From contig JAWODW010000075.1 in assembly GCA_046483065.1 (NCBI GenBank), forward strand, positions 1 through 64,000: a stretch of 64,000 bases of DNA, written 5' to 3'. The DNA is from JAWVYT01 sp046483065 (GTDB taxonomy: Bacteria; Gemmatimonadota; Gemmatimonadetes; Longimicrobiales; RSA9). Under the pieces are notes generated by a model, which did not search any database, was not told where the DNA came from, and worked only from the letters and a program-made list of their open reading frames with translations. The position numbers were made by a program, and so were the translations under genes. Each line of letters begins with the position of its first letter. Position 1 is the first letter of the stretch. Shown here piece after piece: positions 36,218 through 45,073 of the stretch.

Positions 36218-36493
36218 TCAGCAGCACCGCCACCCCCCGTCCGGCGGGTGGTCCATCCCGATCCGCTGGTGCCACTCGTGGAACTCCTCCATGAGGTACG
36301 GCATGAGCTCGAGCGTGTAGAACTCGGTGGGGTCGGGCACGCCCAGGGCGTCAGAGAAGGTGGCCAGCAGGAACGCGTCCCGCTGCCGGGCGTAGCGCCG
36401 CTGGATCTCGGCACGGTACGGGGCCAGAGCGATGCCCTCGTAGATCTCGGCGGCGGCCTTCAGTTTCCGACGCCATTCTGTCCACCAGCTCAT
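36218..36493 (-). CDS. Cory-CC-star family protein
   Basis: A 91-residue helical protein that ends in Cys-Cys immediately before the stop (GGWRCC). This terminal pair and the position directly upstream of an ArsA-type ATPase define the 'cory-CC-star' family. Its molecular role is not known. GGGAG stands 8 bases before the ATG. The first 45 residues are basic and amphipathic; LMPYLMEEFHEWHQRIGMDHPP is the conserved-looking middle. Since the ATPase lacks cysteine, the CC tail may supply a metal or disulfide site. Confidence 0.78.
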   Translation of the reverse strand: MSWWTEWRRKLKAAAEIYEGIALAPYRAEIQRRYARQRDAFLLATFSDALGVPDPTEFYTLELMPYLMEEFHEWHQRIGMDHPPDGGWRCC

Positions 36494-36535
36494 AGGCGAC
36501 TCCCGTCGGCTCCCGGCTTCCCGGTGCATGTGAAT

Positions 36536-36667
36536 CACAGATTACACAGATTCGCCACTCTGAAGCCCCTTCAGCAAGCTGCCACAACGCCCCGCCGGAA
36601 TGGTCGCCACCCTGCGTCGAGCTCAGCCTCGCCCGGACAACAATCCGTGTACTCTGTGTAATCTGTG
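36536..36667. repeat. 132-bp element with perfect 15-bp inverted repeats
   Basis: CACAGATTACACAGA at 36536-36550 is repeated in exact inverse at 36653-36667. Each arm is itself a 9-base tandem (ACACAGATT). The element lies in the gap upstream of the CC-star/ATPase operon and downstream of the ferritin-like gene. No coding potential was seen inside. Confidence 0.85.
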
Positions 36668-36761
36668 GTAAAAAATTGAGCCCGCGACGAAGCCTGACGC
36701 CTCGCCACGAGCCCGATTCCCGCTGGTCACCGCGGGTGGTAATCTACGCAATTCGCGGTCT

Positions 36762-37265
36762 TCAGTTCTGGAACTCCCGGAGGAAGCCCTCGAAGAGCCG
36801 CAAGTGGCCTTCCTCGTCGCGCATGATGGCGATGACCATGTCCTGCGTGGTGTAGTCGAAGCCGTCGGTGAACTCGATGATCTTCGAGTAGTGCTCGATG
36901 GCGCCCTTCTCCGCCTCGATCACGCCCTTGATCACTGAGAGGATGTCCGTGGAGTCCTCGGGCGGCTGGAGGAACGCCTGCTCGGCCTCGAACTCCATGG
37001 AGCCGGGCACGGTGCCCCACAGCTCCCGGATCCGCTGGGCGAACTCCTGGGCATGGCCCAGCTCCTCCTGGATGTCCTCCTCAAGGCTCTCGATCACCTC
37101 CTGGGCCCGAACGCCGTCGGGGTTCACGGAGTTGGCCGTGTAGCTCATGACCGTCTCCATCTCCATCCAGTAGGACTTCTTGAGCATCTCGATGAGCTGC
37201 TCACGCTTCTCCGTATTCTCCTCGGCCAGCACACCGCGTTCGGGGGCCTTCGTCATAGTCGGCAT
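36762..37265 (-). CDS. Ferritin-like diiron protein (bacterioferritin type)
   Basis: A 167-residue four-helix protein. Helix signatures carrying metal ligands are YWMEMETVMSYTANS, ESLEEDIQEELGHAQEFAQRI and IEAEKGAIEHYSKIIEF, ending MRDEEGHLRLFEGFL. The ExxH pairs (EELGH and DEEGH) are those of ferritin/bacterioferritin/rubrerythrin-like diiron sites. It may store iron or detoxify peroxide. ATG at 37265 or 37256 are both possible starts; 37265 has AGGGACGA upstream. Confidence 0.82.
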   Translation of the reverse strand: MPTMTKAPERGVLAEENTEKREQLIEMLKKSYWMEMETVMSYTANSVNPDGVRAQEVIESLEEDIQEELGHAQEFAQRIRELWGTVPGSMEFEAEQAFLQPPEDSTDILSVIKGVIEAEKGAIEHYSKIIEFTDGFDYTTQDMVIAIMRDEEGHLRLFEGFLREFQN

Positions 37266-37629
37266 ATTCGTCCCTGTTCCGATTGTTGGGGCTCCTGTTT
37301 CCGGCGGTAAGGGGAGCAAGTTCCGGGCCACTGTCGTGGCGTTTCTGGCTGACGGGCAAACGGCAGGTTTCGGGTGGGATTCGAGAGCCCGGCACAGCCG
37401 CGTTACCGGCGTACGGCAATGGGGGGATGAACGTTCGCGGTGAGGCCGGTTCATGGCGACCTGAGACCTCGGGACCCGTTCCGTTCGCGGCAAATGATGA
37501 GGGGATGAGAGGTGTCCGGGCGGAGGTGCGTTCGCGGCGCATGGAGCGATTCCGGTGGAGGAGTTCGCCGGAACCGGTGCGCCGCCGCGAAGCAGGCTCC
37601 CCCACCCTCGGCCGGCCCGGGGCCCGGCC
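37266..37629. other. Non-coding gap, nothing recognised
   Basis: A 364-base gap between the ferritin-like gene and cstA. It contains three GTTCGCGG/GTTCGCGGC octamer-type words but no clear hairpin or promoter. Open frames on either strand have no protein-like composition. Confidence 0.5.
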
Positions 37630-39387
37630 CTATCCCCCCGCTGGCTCTTCCCCGGAGGAAGCCAACACTTTCCGGATGGCCACCACGGCCTCGAGGATCA
37701 TCCAGATCTCGAGGACGAAGATCAGGGCGCCGACGGCGAACAGCATCCACTGGCTGGCGAAGTGCTCCGCGAGCTGCTCGAGCATGGCCCAGGTAGTCAT
37801 GAAGAAGAGGAAGACCATGGGGATGCCGGTAACCCACGCGTTCCGTTTCTTGACCAGGAGCACGATGGTAATGACCAGGAGTGTGAGGGCGCCGGTGAGC
37901 TGGTTGGTGGTCCCGAAGAGCGGCCAGATCCGCATCCCGCCGGCGCCCCGGTCGATGCCGAGGGCCAACGCGCCCACGGCGGCTACGGCTACCACCGACG
38001 CCACCACGCCGTTCTGGAACGCCTTCACCCGGTACTGGACGCCGAGCTCCTCGATGATGTAGCGCTGGAGCCGGACACCGGTATCCATGGTGGTGGCGGC
38101 GAAGGAGATGACCACCACGGCGGCGAAGATGACGGCCACCTCGTGGGGGATGAGGATCCCCTCGGCCAGCACGCCCACACCGCTGACGAAGGCGTTCACG
38201 CCACCCGCCGAGGCCGACGCAAACGACGCGTAGTGCTCCCGCCAGCCGTCGATTCCTGCGTAGACGGCGAACCCTGCGGTGGTGGCCAAAATGGACGTAA
38301 GCGCCAGCGTCCCCTCGCCGGTCATCCCGCCGTATCCCACGTACCGTGCATCGGTCTCCCGGTCGAGCTGCTTGGACGTGGTCCCGGATGCCACGAGGCC
38401 GTGGAACCCGGAGATCGCCCCGCACGCCACGGTGATGAACAGCAGCGGGAACCAGCCGGGCGAGTCGGCGGGCAGGTGGGTATTGATGGCCGGCGCCACT
38501 ACGGGCGGGTTCACGATGAGCACACCGGCGAAGATCACGGCCAGCGCCACGAACAGCTGGTGACTGTTGATGTAGTCCCGGGGCTGGAGCAGGAGCCAGA
38601 CGGGGAGCGTGGAGGCGATGAGCCCGTAGATCAGCATGATGATGACCCAGCCGGCCCGGATCCCGTCGGTGACGGCCGCCGCCTGCGCCGCCGCCATGTC
38701 GCCGCCCGCCGCCTGGATCTGGGCGGCGGTGGGCGCGAAGCCGAAGAAGTCCGGGAGCTGCGGCTGGATATACTGGCCCAGCCAGATGTAGAGGTAGAGC
38801 AGGAGCAGTGCGACGATGCTCGGGATCAGGATCCCGGCCCGGGTCCGGTACACGAGCACCCCCACGGCCAGCGCAGTGGGCATGGCCATCCAGACCGGGA
38901 AGATGGCCCCCGGGTTCGCGATGAAGAGGTTCGCGATGATCACGGCGAACACGGCGTTCACCATGAGGAGAAGGAAGAAGATAACGAAGAGGAACAGGAC
39001 CCGGGCCCGGGACCCGATGACCCCTTCCGTCAGCGTGCCGATGGACTGGCCCTTGTTGCGCACGCTGAGCCAGAGCGCGCCGAAGTCGTGGACGGCGCCG
39101 GCGAAAATGGTGCCGAGCACCACCCAGAGGAACGCCGGCAGCCAGCCCCAGATCACGGCGATGGCCGGCCCCACGATGGGCGCCGCGCCCGCCACCGACG
39201 TGAAGTGGTGGCCGAAGAGGACGTGCTTGTTCGTGGGCACGTAGTCCACGCCATCCTCGAACTGGTGGGCCGGCGTCTCGAAGTCGGGGTCGAGGCGGTA
39301 GACGTGCCGGGCGATGTAGCGGGAGTAGAGACGGTAGCCCGTGAAGAACGCCGTCAGGCCGACTGCAAGCAGTACGATTGCGCTCAT
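37630..39387 (-). CDS. cstA: CstA-family peptide/pyruvate transporter
   Basis: A 585-residue carbon starvation protein A with about 16 helices. Conserved blocks are HFTSVAGAAPIVGPAIAVIWGW, FAGAVHDFGALWLSVRNKG, CGAISGFHGLVASGTTSKQL and WPLFGTTNQLTGALTLL. CstA proteins import peptides or pyruvate under carbon limitation, which fits the peptide-scavenging gene set here. Start ATG at 39387. Confidence 0.93.
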   Translation of the reverse strand: MSAIVLLAVGLTAFFTGYRLYSRYIARHVYRLDPDFETPAHQFEDGVDYVPTNKHVLFGHHFTSVAGAAPIVGPAIAVIWGWLPAFLWVVLGTIFAGAVHDFGALWLSVRNKGQSIGTLTEGVIGSRARVLFLFVIFFLLLMVNAVFAVIIANLFIANPGAIFPVWMAMPTALAVGVLVYRTRAGILIPSIVALLLLYLYIWLGQYIQPQLPDFFGFAPTAAQIQAAGGDMAAAQAAAVTDGIRAGWVIIMLIYGLIASTLPVWLLLQPRDYINSHQLFVALAVIFAGVLIVNPPVVAPAINTHLPADSPGWFPLLFITVACGAISGFHGLVASGTTSKQLDRETDARYVGYGGMTGEGTLALTSILATTAGFAVYAGIDGWREHYASFASASAGGVNAFVSGVGVLAEGILIPHEVAVIFAAVVVISFAATTMDTGVRLQRYIIEELGVQYRVKAFQNGVVASVVAVAAVGALALGIDRGAGGMRIWPLFGTTNQLTGALTLLVITIVLLVKKRNAWVTGIPMVFLFFMTTWAMLEQLAEHFASQWMLFAVGALIFVLEIWMILEAVVAIRKVLASSGEEPAGG

Positions 39388-39603
39388 GGTCCGCCAACCT
39401 GCGGCGCGTCGGCGTGCGTACGCAAGCAGCCATGGCTCTGCGGCCGGTCAGGAGGTGATGGCTTTGCGGGGTTCGGGCCGGCCGGCAGCTCCCAGTGGGC
39501 CCCGCCGGCCGTCGTGAGAGCCCGGCGCCCGCGTTGACGATTCTGCCGTTCCCGTACACTTTTGGATGTTCGAATCAGGAAGCCCCTTACCCAGGTTGGA
39601 CAG

Positions 39604-40905
39604 ATGAACAAGCCGGTGAAGAGCGTCATCACGACCGACCTCGATGGCAAGATCGAGACGTTCAACGAGGGCGCGCAGGAGCTGTTCGGCTACACCCGCG
39701 ACGAGGCGATCGGGAAGCTCCGGGTCTCGGCGTTCTCCCCCGGCGAGGTGGTGCTGGGCCACGTGGGCGGCTGGCTGGCCACCGCCCAGGAGGAGGGCGA
39801 GTTCGAGACCGATACGGTGTTCGTGAGCAAGGACGGCACCCGGTTCCCCGCCCACATCAAGATCACGCCCACCTTCGGCAACGACCCGGAGACCGGGGAG
39901 CGCGAGCAGATCGGCTACTGCGGCGTCACGGTCCCCCTCGAGGGCACGGCGCTGGAGGAGGCCGAGCCCGAGATCTCCACGGCCACCAAGATCTTCAAGT
40001 GGCTCGTGGTGACCCGCGCGCCCTTCCTCTCGGCTACGGCCGTGGGGGTTCTCACGGGCGCCGCCGCCGTCTTCGCCACCACCGGCTCCGTGCCGTGGGG
40101 GCTCTTCGGTCTCACGCTCCTGGGCACCGCGCTCCTGCACATGTTCGCCAACACCGCCAACGACTACTTCGACTGGCGGAGCGGCACCGACCAGGCGAAC
40201 ACCGACTACATCGTGCCCTTCACCGGCGGCAGTCGGTCCATTGAGCTGGGGCTCGTCACACCCAGGGGACTCCTCATCCTCTCCATCGGACTGCTCCTGG
40301 CGTCGATGGCCGTGGCCGCGCTGATCATGGCACTCCAGCCGCAGGCCGCAGGCGAGATCGCGCTCCTGGGCCTCATCGGCGCATTCGCCTCCTACTTCTA
40401 CACCGCGCCGCCCCTCCGGCTGGCGGCCCGGAAGGGGCTCGGTGAGCTGTTCGTGGGGCTCACCTTCGGCCCGTTCCTGGTCCTGGGCGTAACCACGGTC
40501 CTGCGGGGTGAGCTGATCTGGACAGACGCACTCTACGGGCTGGTCCCGGGGATCCTGACCGCCGCCATCCTCTGGATCAACGAGTTCCCGGACATCGAGG
40601 GAGACCGTGCCGGCGGGAAGATGAACCTGGTCGCCACACTCGGGTGGGAGACCGCCCGCGGCGGATACATCGCGCTCCTGGTGCTCACCGTCCTGGTCAT
40701 CATCGGTCTCTACGCCGCCGGGATGGCCCCGATCTGGGCCTTCGCGGCCCTCCTGGCCGCACCCCTCGCCATCAAGGCCGCACGGATCCTCTACTCCACC
40801 CGGGTGCCCGCCGCGCTGAAGCCCGCGTGCGCCGCCACCGTCCAGCTCCAGTTCACCGCCGGCCTCCTCTTCGCCGTGGGCGTGGCCATGACCTCGGTAT
40901 TTTAG
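39604..40905 (+). CDS. PAS domain-UbiA prenyltransferase fusion
   Basis: A 433-residue protein joining two domains. Residues 1-118 are a PAS domain (ITTDLDGKIETFNEGAQELFGYT, then FVSKDGTRFPAHIKITP). Residues about 130-433 are a UbiA-type membrane prenyltransferase with eight to nine helices. Its two Asp-rich motifs are intact: N183TAND187YFD190 and N326EFPD330IEGD334R. The MenA/UbiA group attaches prenyl tails to aromatic quinone precursors. A sensory PAS domain on such an enzyme is unusual and suggests redox or ligand control. ATG at 39604 is chosen; a TTG at 39562 would add 14 residues. Confidence 0.88.
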   Translation: MNKPVKSVITTDLDGKIETFNEGAQELFGYTRDEAIGKLRVSAFSPGEVVLGHVGGWLATAQEEGEFETDTVFVSKDGTRFPAHIKITPTFGNDPETGEREQIGYCGVTVPLEGTALEEAEPEISTATKIFKWLVVTRAPFLSATAVGVLTGAAAVFATTGSVPWGLFGLTLLGTALLHMFANTANDYFDWRSGTDQANTDYIVPFTGGSRSIELGLVTPRGLLILSIGLLLASMAVAALIMALQPQAAGEIALLGLIGAFASYFYTAPPLRLAARKGLGELFVGLTFGPFLVLGVTTVLRGELIWTDALYGLVPGILTAAILWINEFPDIEGDRAGGKMNLVATLGWETARGGYIALLVLTVLVIIGLYAAGMAPIWAFAALLAAPLAIKAARILYSTRVPAALKPACAATVQLQFTAGLLFAVGVAMTSVF

Positions 40906-40948
40906 GCGCGGAGGCGCAGAGGAGGCGCAGAGGCGCGGAGATGCGGAG
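40906..40948. repeat. GGCGCRGA octamer tandem run
   Basis: About five 8-base units of GGCGCGGA or GGCGCAGA directly after the PAS-UbiA stop codon, in the gap between convergent genes. Related in sequence to the arms of the element at 57364. Confidence 0.7.
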
Positions 40949-40997
40949 GCCGAGCCAAACGCTTCGCGCTGGCCGCTTCCCCACCGGCCCGCCACCG

Positions 40998-41762
40998 TCA
41001 GTCCACCGCCGGGCCCTGGTCCAGCGCTTCCGTCTCCCGGAGGTGGACCGGCGTCTCCCGGACCTTCTTGAGGCGCAGGTTCAGCATCTCCACGAAGAGG
41101 GAGAACGCCATGGCGAAGTAGATGTAGCCCTTGGGCACATGCTGGTCGAAGCTCTCCAGGATCAGCATGACCCCCACCAGCAGGAGGAACGAGAGCGCCA
41201 GCATCTTGATGGTCGGGTGGTCCTCCACGAACCGACTGATGGGGCCCGCCGCCACCAGCATGACCAGCACCGCCACCACCACCGCCGCGACCATGACCCC
41301 GATCTCGTCCACCATCCCCACCGCGGTGATCACCGAGTCCAGGGAGAAGACCAGGTCCAGCAGCAGGATCTGGAAGATCACCGACCGGAACGACGGATAC
41401 ACCTTCGTCCGCTCCGGAGTGTCCGCCGCTCCCTCCAGCTTGTGATGGATCTCGTATGTGCTCTTCGCCACGAGGAACAGACCGCCCAACAGCAGGATCA
41501 GGTCCCGACCGCTGATCTCCTCGCCGAACACGCTGAACCACGGCGCCGTCAGACCGATGATCCACGCCAGAACCAGCAGCAGCAGGATCCGCGTGATCAT
41601 CGCCAGCGCCAGACCCGTGGTCCGCGCCTTCCCCTGGCTCTCCGCAGGGAGCCGCGACGATACGATGGAGATGAATACGATGTTGTCGATCCCCAGCACG
41701 ATCTCCAACGATGTCAACGTCGCGAACGCGATCCAGATCTCCGGGTCCGTCAGCCACGCCAT
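40998..41762 (-). CDS. TerC-family integral membrane protein
   Basis: A 254-residue membrane protein with seven to eight helices. TerC signatures are LTSLEIVLGIDNIVFISI and LLDLVFSLDSVITAVGM, each with membrane Asp residues (GIDN and SLDS). TerC/Alx relatives export manganese or act in metal loading of exoproteins; tellurite resistance gave the name only. GGAGAG lies upstream of the ATG at 41762. No yybP-ykoY-like manganese riboswitch was recognised in the 178-base leader shared with the divergent MarR gene. Confidence 0.9.
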   Translation of the reverse strand: MAWLTDPEIWIAFATLTSLEIVLGIDNIVFISIVSSRLPAESQGKARTTGLALAMITRILLLLVLAWIIGLTAPWFSVFGEEISGRDLILLLGGLFLVAKSTYEIHHKLEGAADTPERTKVYPSFRSVIFQILLLDLVFSLDSVITAVGMVDEIGVMVAAVVVAVLVMLVAAGPISRFVEDHPTIKMLALSFLLLVGVMLILESFDQHVPKGYIYFAMAFSLFVEMLNLRLKKVRETPVHLRETEALDQGPAVD

Positions 41763-41894
41763 TAAATCACTCTCCAGCCCGTCAGTTGCTCTTCGCGCCT
41801 CCCGCGCCGCACCGAACCTACGACGCCCACGCCGGCGTCATCAAATACCGGCGCCCTCTGCAGCCGCGCCCTTGGCCCTGCCCCGCCGTTATAG

Positions 41895-41907
41895 TTAGCT
41901 TGGCTAA
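41895..41907. promoter_or_regulatory. Palindrome TTAGC-TTG-GCTAA, candidate MarR operator
   Basis: A perfect five-pair inverted repeat in an AT-rich patch, 33 bases before the MarR start and between the divergent MarR and TerC genes. MarR proteins commonly bind such sites in their own promoters. The assignment is by position. Confidence 0.5.
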
Positions 41908-41940
41908 AGAAAATCAACTCTGTCCTCATAGATTCCGGAT

Positions 41941-42405
41941 ATGTCCACAACGAGCGAGGAGCTGGCCGATCGGGTCCATTCGCTGGCCATGCACCTGCTG
42001 CGACGGGTGCGTGCGGCGGACGCGGACTCGGCGTTGAGTGCAGCGCGGCTGTCTGCGTTGTCGATGCTGGTGTTCAGCGGCCCCCGATCAGTGGGGGAGC
42101 TGGCGGCGGCGGAGCAGGTGACGGCGCCGACCATGAGCCGCCTGGTGACGGGGCTGGAGCGGGAGGGGTACGTGAGCCGCGAGCCGGACTCGGCGGACGG
42201 GCGTCGTGTCCGGGTGGTGGTGACGCCGGCAGGAGTTCGGGCGCTGAACGAGGCCCGGCAGCATCGTATCGAGCGGACGGCGTCGCTGCTGGAAGGGATC
42301 GGACCGGCGCGCCGGGAGGTGATCCAGGACGCTGCGGAGATCCTGGAGGCGGCGCTGGAGGGGGAGCGGGAGGCGAGCCGGTCGAACGCGGCGGCCGGGG
42401 GCTGA
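41941..42405 (+). CDS. MarR-family transcriptional regulator
   Basis: A 154-residue winged-helix repressor. SVGELAAAEQVTAPTMSRLV is the recognition helix-turn-helix and REPDSADGRRVRVVVTPAG is the wing, both typical of MarR. A dimerisation helix forms at each end. It is divergent from terC, and a palindrome lies 33 bases upstream, so autoregulation and control of terC are likely. The ligand is unknown. Confidence 0.9.
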   Translation: MSTTSEELADRVHSLAMHLLRRVRAADADSALSAARLSALSMLVFSGPRSVGELAAAEQVTAPTMSRLVTGLEREGYVSREPDSADGRRVRVVVTPAGVRALNEARQHRIERTASLLEGIGPARREVIQDAAEILEAALEGEREASRSNAAAGG

Positions 42406-42415
42406 CGCCGCGTTC

Positions 42416-43450
42416 CTAGAGGAAGAGCAGCGGCAGCTTGAACAGCAGCCTGTAGCCGGTGGTGAAGAGTGCGAGGACGAGCCCATCCACGTCTCCGGCC
42501 TCTCCGGGAGACAGAGCGTTGCCGTCGATGTCGCTATAGCTGAAGTCGCTTTCGGCGATGGTGATCCGGACCCGTTCGATGCCGTCATGGGAGAGCGTGC
42601 CGCTGCCCGACTGGTTGCCCGCCTCGTCGGTGACGATGTCGAGGTCGAGCTCCGTGGTGCCGCCCGGGTGGACGACGGTGCTCAGGTAGGTCTGCTGGTT
42701 GGCGTCGCTGGCCCCCTCCTCACTGCCGGTGATGGCCAGCGAGTAGACGGCGTCCTGATCCTCGAGCGTCACGTCGATGGTGAACTGCTGGTCCCCGCTG
42801 ACGGTGTCGCCGGTGGCCTGGGACACGACATCGAAATCGACGATCCGGTCGCCGCCCGCGAACCCACCCCCGTAGAAGCCGGCGGCCGTAAACGTCTCCG
42901 ACCACTGTTCGGCGCCGGAACGATCGAGACCCTCGGAGAAGTCGGCCACCGACACGTCCCCGTCGCCGGCCGTGCCCATGATGCGGATCCCGATCCGGCT
43001 GAGGGCGCCACCACTGTCTTCGTCCGTCAGGTCGACGTACCCCTCCTCGTCCAGCGGGAGCAGGAGATTGCCCGCGGGGTCGGTGTCGTACCAGACCACG
43101 CGAATCCCATCGGCCGGGGCGGCCGTGCGGGCAGAATCGGCGACCCACGTTTCGGCCTGCACATCGTAGACGAAGGTCTGCCCCGTCAACTCCGTGGGGA
43201 AGACCAGGTCAGCGGCCACGGCCCGGCGGAAGCTGACCCCCTGCTCGGTGAGGACCGGGAATGCGTCCCGGAGCGCTGCGACGGGGGCGACGATCCCCCT
43301 GCTGGGCACCAGCATCCCCTCGGCGAGGCTCGCGACCGCATCGGCGTTCAGGTCGTTCAGGGCGCCGGTGGGCTCCGTCCCGCTGTCGCAGCCGGCAGCG
43401 GCGAGAGCGAGAAGGGCGGCGATGGGCGCGATCCGGAAAGGCGCATACAT
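42416..43450 (-). CDS. Hypothetical lipoprotein
   Basis: A 344-residue lipoprotein with lipobox LAAAGC (Cys21). The mature protein is acidic and beta-rich, with a TVSGDQQFTIDVTLEDQDAVYSL region and a hydrophobic C-terminus (TTGYRLLFKLPLLFL). No family is recognised. It converges on the MarR gene with a 10-base gap and is divergent from the haem-binding gene. Confidence 0.72.
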   Translation of the reverse strand: MYAPFRIAPIAALLALAAAGCDSGTEPTGALNDLNADAVASLAEGMLVPSRGIVAPVAALRDAFPVLTEQGVSFRRAVAADLVFPTELTGQTFVYDVQAETWVADSARTAAPADGIRVVWYDTDPAGNLLLPLDEEGYVDLTDEDSGGALSRIGIRIMGTAGDGDVSVADFSEGLDRSGAEQWSETFTAAGFYGGGFAGGDRIVDFDVVSQATGDTVSGDQQFTIDVTLEDQDAVYSLAITGSEEGASDANQQTYLSTVVHPGGTTELDLDIVTDEAGNQSGSGTLSHDGIERVRITIAESDFSYSDIDGNALSPGEAGDVDGLVLALFTTGYRLLFKLPLLFL

Positions 43451-43570
43451 TACAGAAAGCTGCTTCCAGTCTGAGGAACGTCGTCCCTGCGTGGGAGCGA
43501 AGACTCCCGAACCATAGCGGCGGGCGTCGACAGGGGGCAACCACCACGAACCGACAGGCACGGGAGACGC

Positions 43571-44074
43571 ATGAACAAACGACACTGGCAGTACGGCCTC
43601 GCAGGACTGGTCCTCCTTTTCCTGATCCTCCAGCTGGTCCCGGCGGCGGCGGCGGACAACCCACCGGTGGAGGAAGAAGTGACGGCGCCGACCGAGGTGC
43701 TTCAGATCCTCCGCCAGTCGTGCTACGACTGCCACTCCCACGAGACGGCGTGGCCGTGGTACGCCAGTGTAGCGCCGTCGAAATGGCTGGTCCGCAGCCA
43801 CGTGGAGGACGCCCGCTCGGACCTGAACTTCTCGACCTGGAACCACTACGACGCCGATGAGGCGGCCCACAAATGGGAAGAGGTGGCCGAAGAGGTGGAG
43901 GAGGAGCATATGCCGCTGCGGAGCTACCGGATCATCCACCGCGATGCCCGCCTGACCGACGCGGACCGCGAGCGCTTGGTCGAATGGGCAGCGCGCCAGG
44001 CGGACGCGGGGGAAGAAGCTGCTGAAGCGGGGGCCGAAGAGGAAGCCGGGCCCGCGGAGGGCCCCGACCGCTAG
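43571..44074 (+). CDS. Haem-binding (Haem_bd) periplasmic protein
   Basis: A 167-residue membrane-anchored or exported protein. The first 27 residues are a signal anchor. CYDCH (Cys51, Cys54, His55) is a c-type haem attachment site followed by SHETAWPWYASVAPSKWL, the hallmark of the Haem_bd family, often found with cytochrome peroxidases or oxidases. The final 30 residues are Glu/Ala-rich. Its redox partner is not evident nearby. Confidence 0.87.
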   Translation: MNKRHWQYGLAGLVLLFLILQLVPAAAADNPPVEEEVTAPTEVLQILRQSCYDCHSHETAWPWYASVAPSKWLVRSHVEDARSDLNFSTWNHYDADEAAHKWEEVAEEVEEEHMPLRSYRIIHRDARLTDADRERLVEWAARQADAGEEAAEAGAEEEAGPAEGPDR

Positions 44075-44079
44075 ACCCT

Positions 44080-44105
44080 GCCCCGGGACCCGGCAACGCC
44101 GGGGC
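44080..44105. terminator. Hairpin GCCCCGG/CCGGGGC
   Basis: A seven-pair stem with partial inner pairing lies 6 bases after the haem-protein stop and before the convergent porB stop. No T-tract; a bidirectional terminator is plausible. Confidence 0.45.
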
Positions 44106-44173
44106 CCACGTCAGAAACCGTTCGGCAACCGCGGGGTCGCGGGCACGCCCGGGCCCGCGTGCGATCTACAACC

Positions 44174-45073
44174 TCACTGGCTGCTGGCGCGGACCATCCG
44201 CTCCAGGTACTCGTAGCGGGCGTTCACGTCCGCCTGGATCTGCTCGATGTCCTCGTCGCTCAGGTGCTTGAAGCGGCCCTGGGCCCGGATATACGGCTCC
44301 ACCGGGTCGCCGTCGCTCTCCATGGTGAACCGCCACCGCAGCCCGTCCTCGACCTCCATCAGCGGGAACACCCGGTTCTGGACAGCCTTCCGGCCCAGCT
44401 CCACGGTCTGCTCGTCGGCCGTCTTCCACCCGGGCGGGCAGGGCGAGAGGATGTGGAGGAAGCGAGTCCCCCGGGTGTCCCGGGCCTTCCGGACCTTCGC
44501 CAGCAGGTCCTCGGGATACGCAGTGGACGCCGTAGCGGCGTACGGGATCCGGTGGGCCGCCATAATGGAGAGGATGTCCTTCTTCTTCGTGGACTGGGGA
44601 TTGTCGTACGGGGTGGTGGTGGTCCAGGCGCCCCAGGGTGTGGCGGAGCTGCGCTGGATCCCCGTGTTCATGTACGCCTCGTTGTCGTACGTCACGTAGA
44701 GGAAGTTCTCGTTCCGCTCGGCGGCGCCGGAGAGGGCCTGGAGCCCGATGTCGAACGTCCCGCCGTCGCCGGCCCAAGCCATGACCGTGGTCTCGGTGTC
44801 ACCCTGCACATCCAGCGCCGCCCGTACGCCGGAGGCCACTGCACCGGCCGTCTCGAACGCGGTATGGTAGAGGGGGACGTGGAGCGAGCTCTGGGGGTAT
44901 GGCCCCGCGATGATGCTCCAGCAGCACGCCGGCAGCACCACGATGGTCTTCTCGCCCAGCTCCTTGAGGACCATGCGCATGGCGAGGGATGCACCGCAAC
45001 CGGGGCACGCGAGGTGCCCGGAGTCCAGCAGCTCCCGCGTGGGGACGATCTCCTTGATCATGACCTGGCTCAT
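44174..45073 (-). CDS. porB: Pyruvate:ferredoxin oxidoreductase beta subunit
   Basis: A 299-residue TPP-binding subunit. Cys23 and Cys26 in LACPGCGASLAM are cluster ligands, and the TPP motif begins MAWAGDGGTFDIGLQALSGAAER with N in NEAYMNTG. It catalyses oxidative decarboxylation of pyruvate to acetyl-CoA with the alpha subunit. Its ATG overlaps the porA stop (ATGA). It is the last gene of a four-gene operon running porG, GltD-like, porA, porB. Confidence 0.92.
   Translation of the reverse strand: MSQVMIKEIVPTRELLDSGHLACPGCGASLAMRMVLKELGEKTIVVLPACCWSIIAGPYPQSSLHVPLYHTAFETAGAVASGVRAALDVQGDTETTVMAWAGDGGTFDIGLQALSGAAERNENFLYVTYDNEAYMNTGIQRSSATPWGAWTTTTPYDNPQSTKKKDILSIMAAHRIPYAATASTAYPEDLLAKVRKARDTRGTRFLHILSPCPPGWKTADEQTVELGRKAVQNRVFPLMEVEDGLRWRFTMESDGDPVEPYIRAQGRFKHLSDEDIEQIQADVNARYEYLERMVRASSQ

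Noticed and set aside
41763..41940. yybP-ykoY manganese riboswitch upstream of terC
   Set aside because: TerC genes often have one, but I could not find the conserved paired elements in this 178-base gap.
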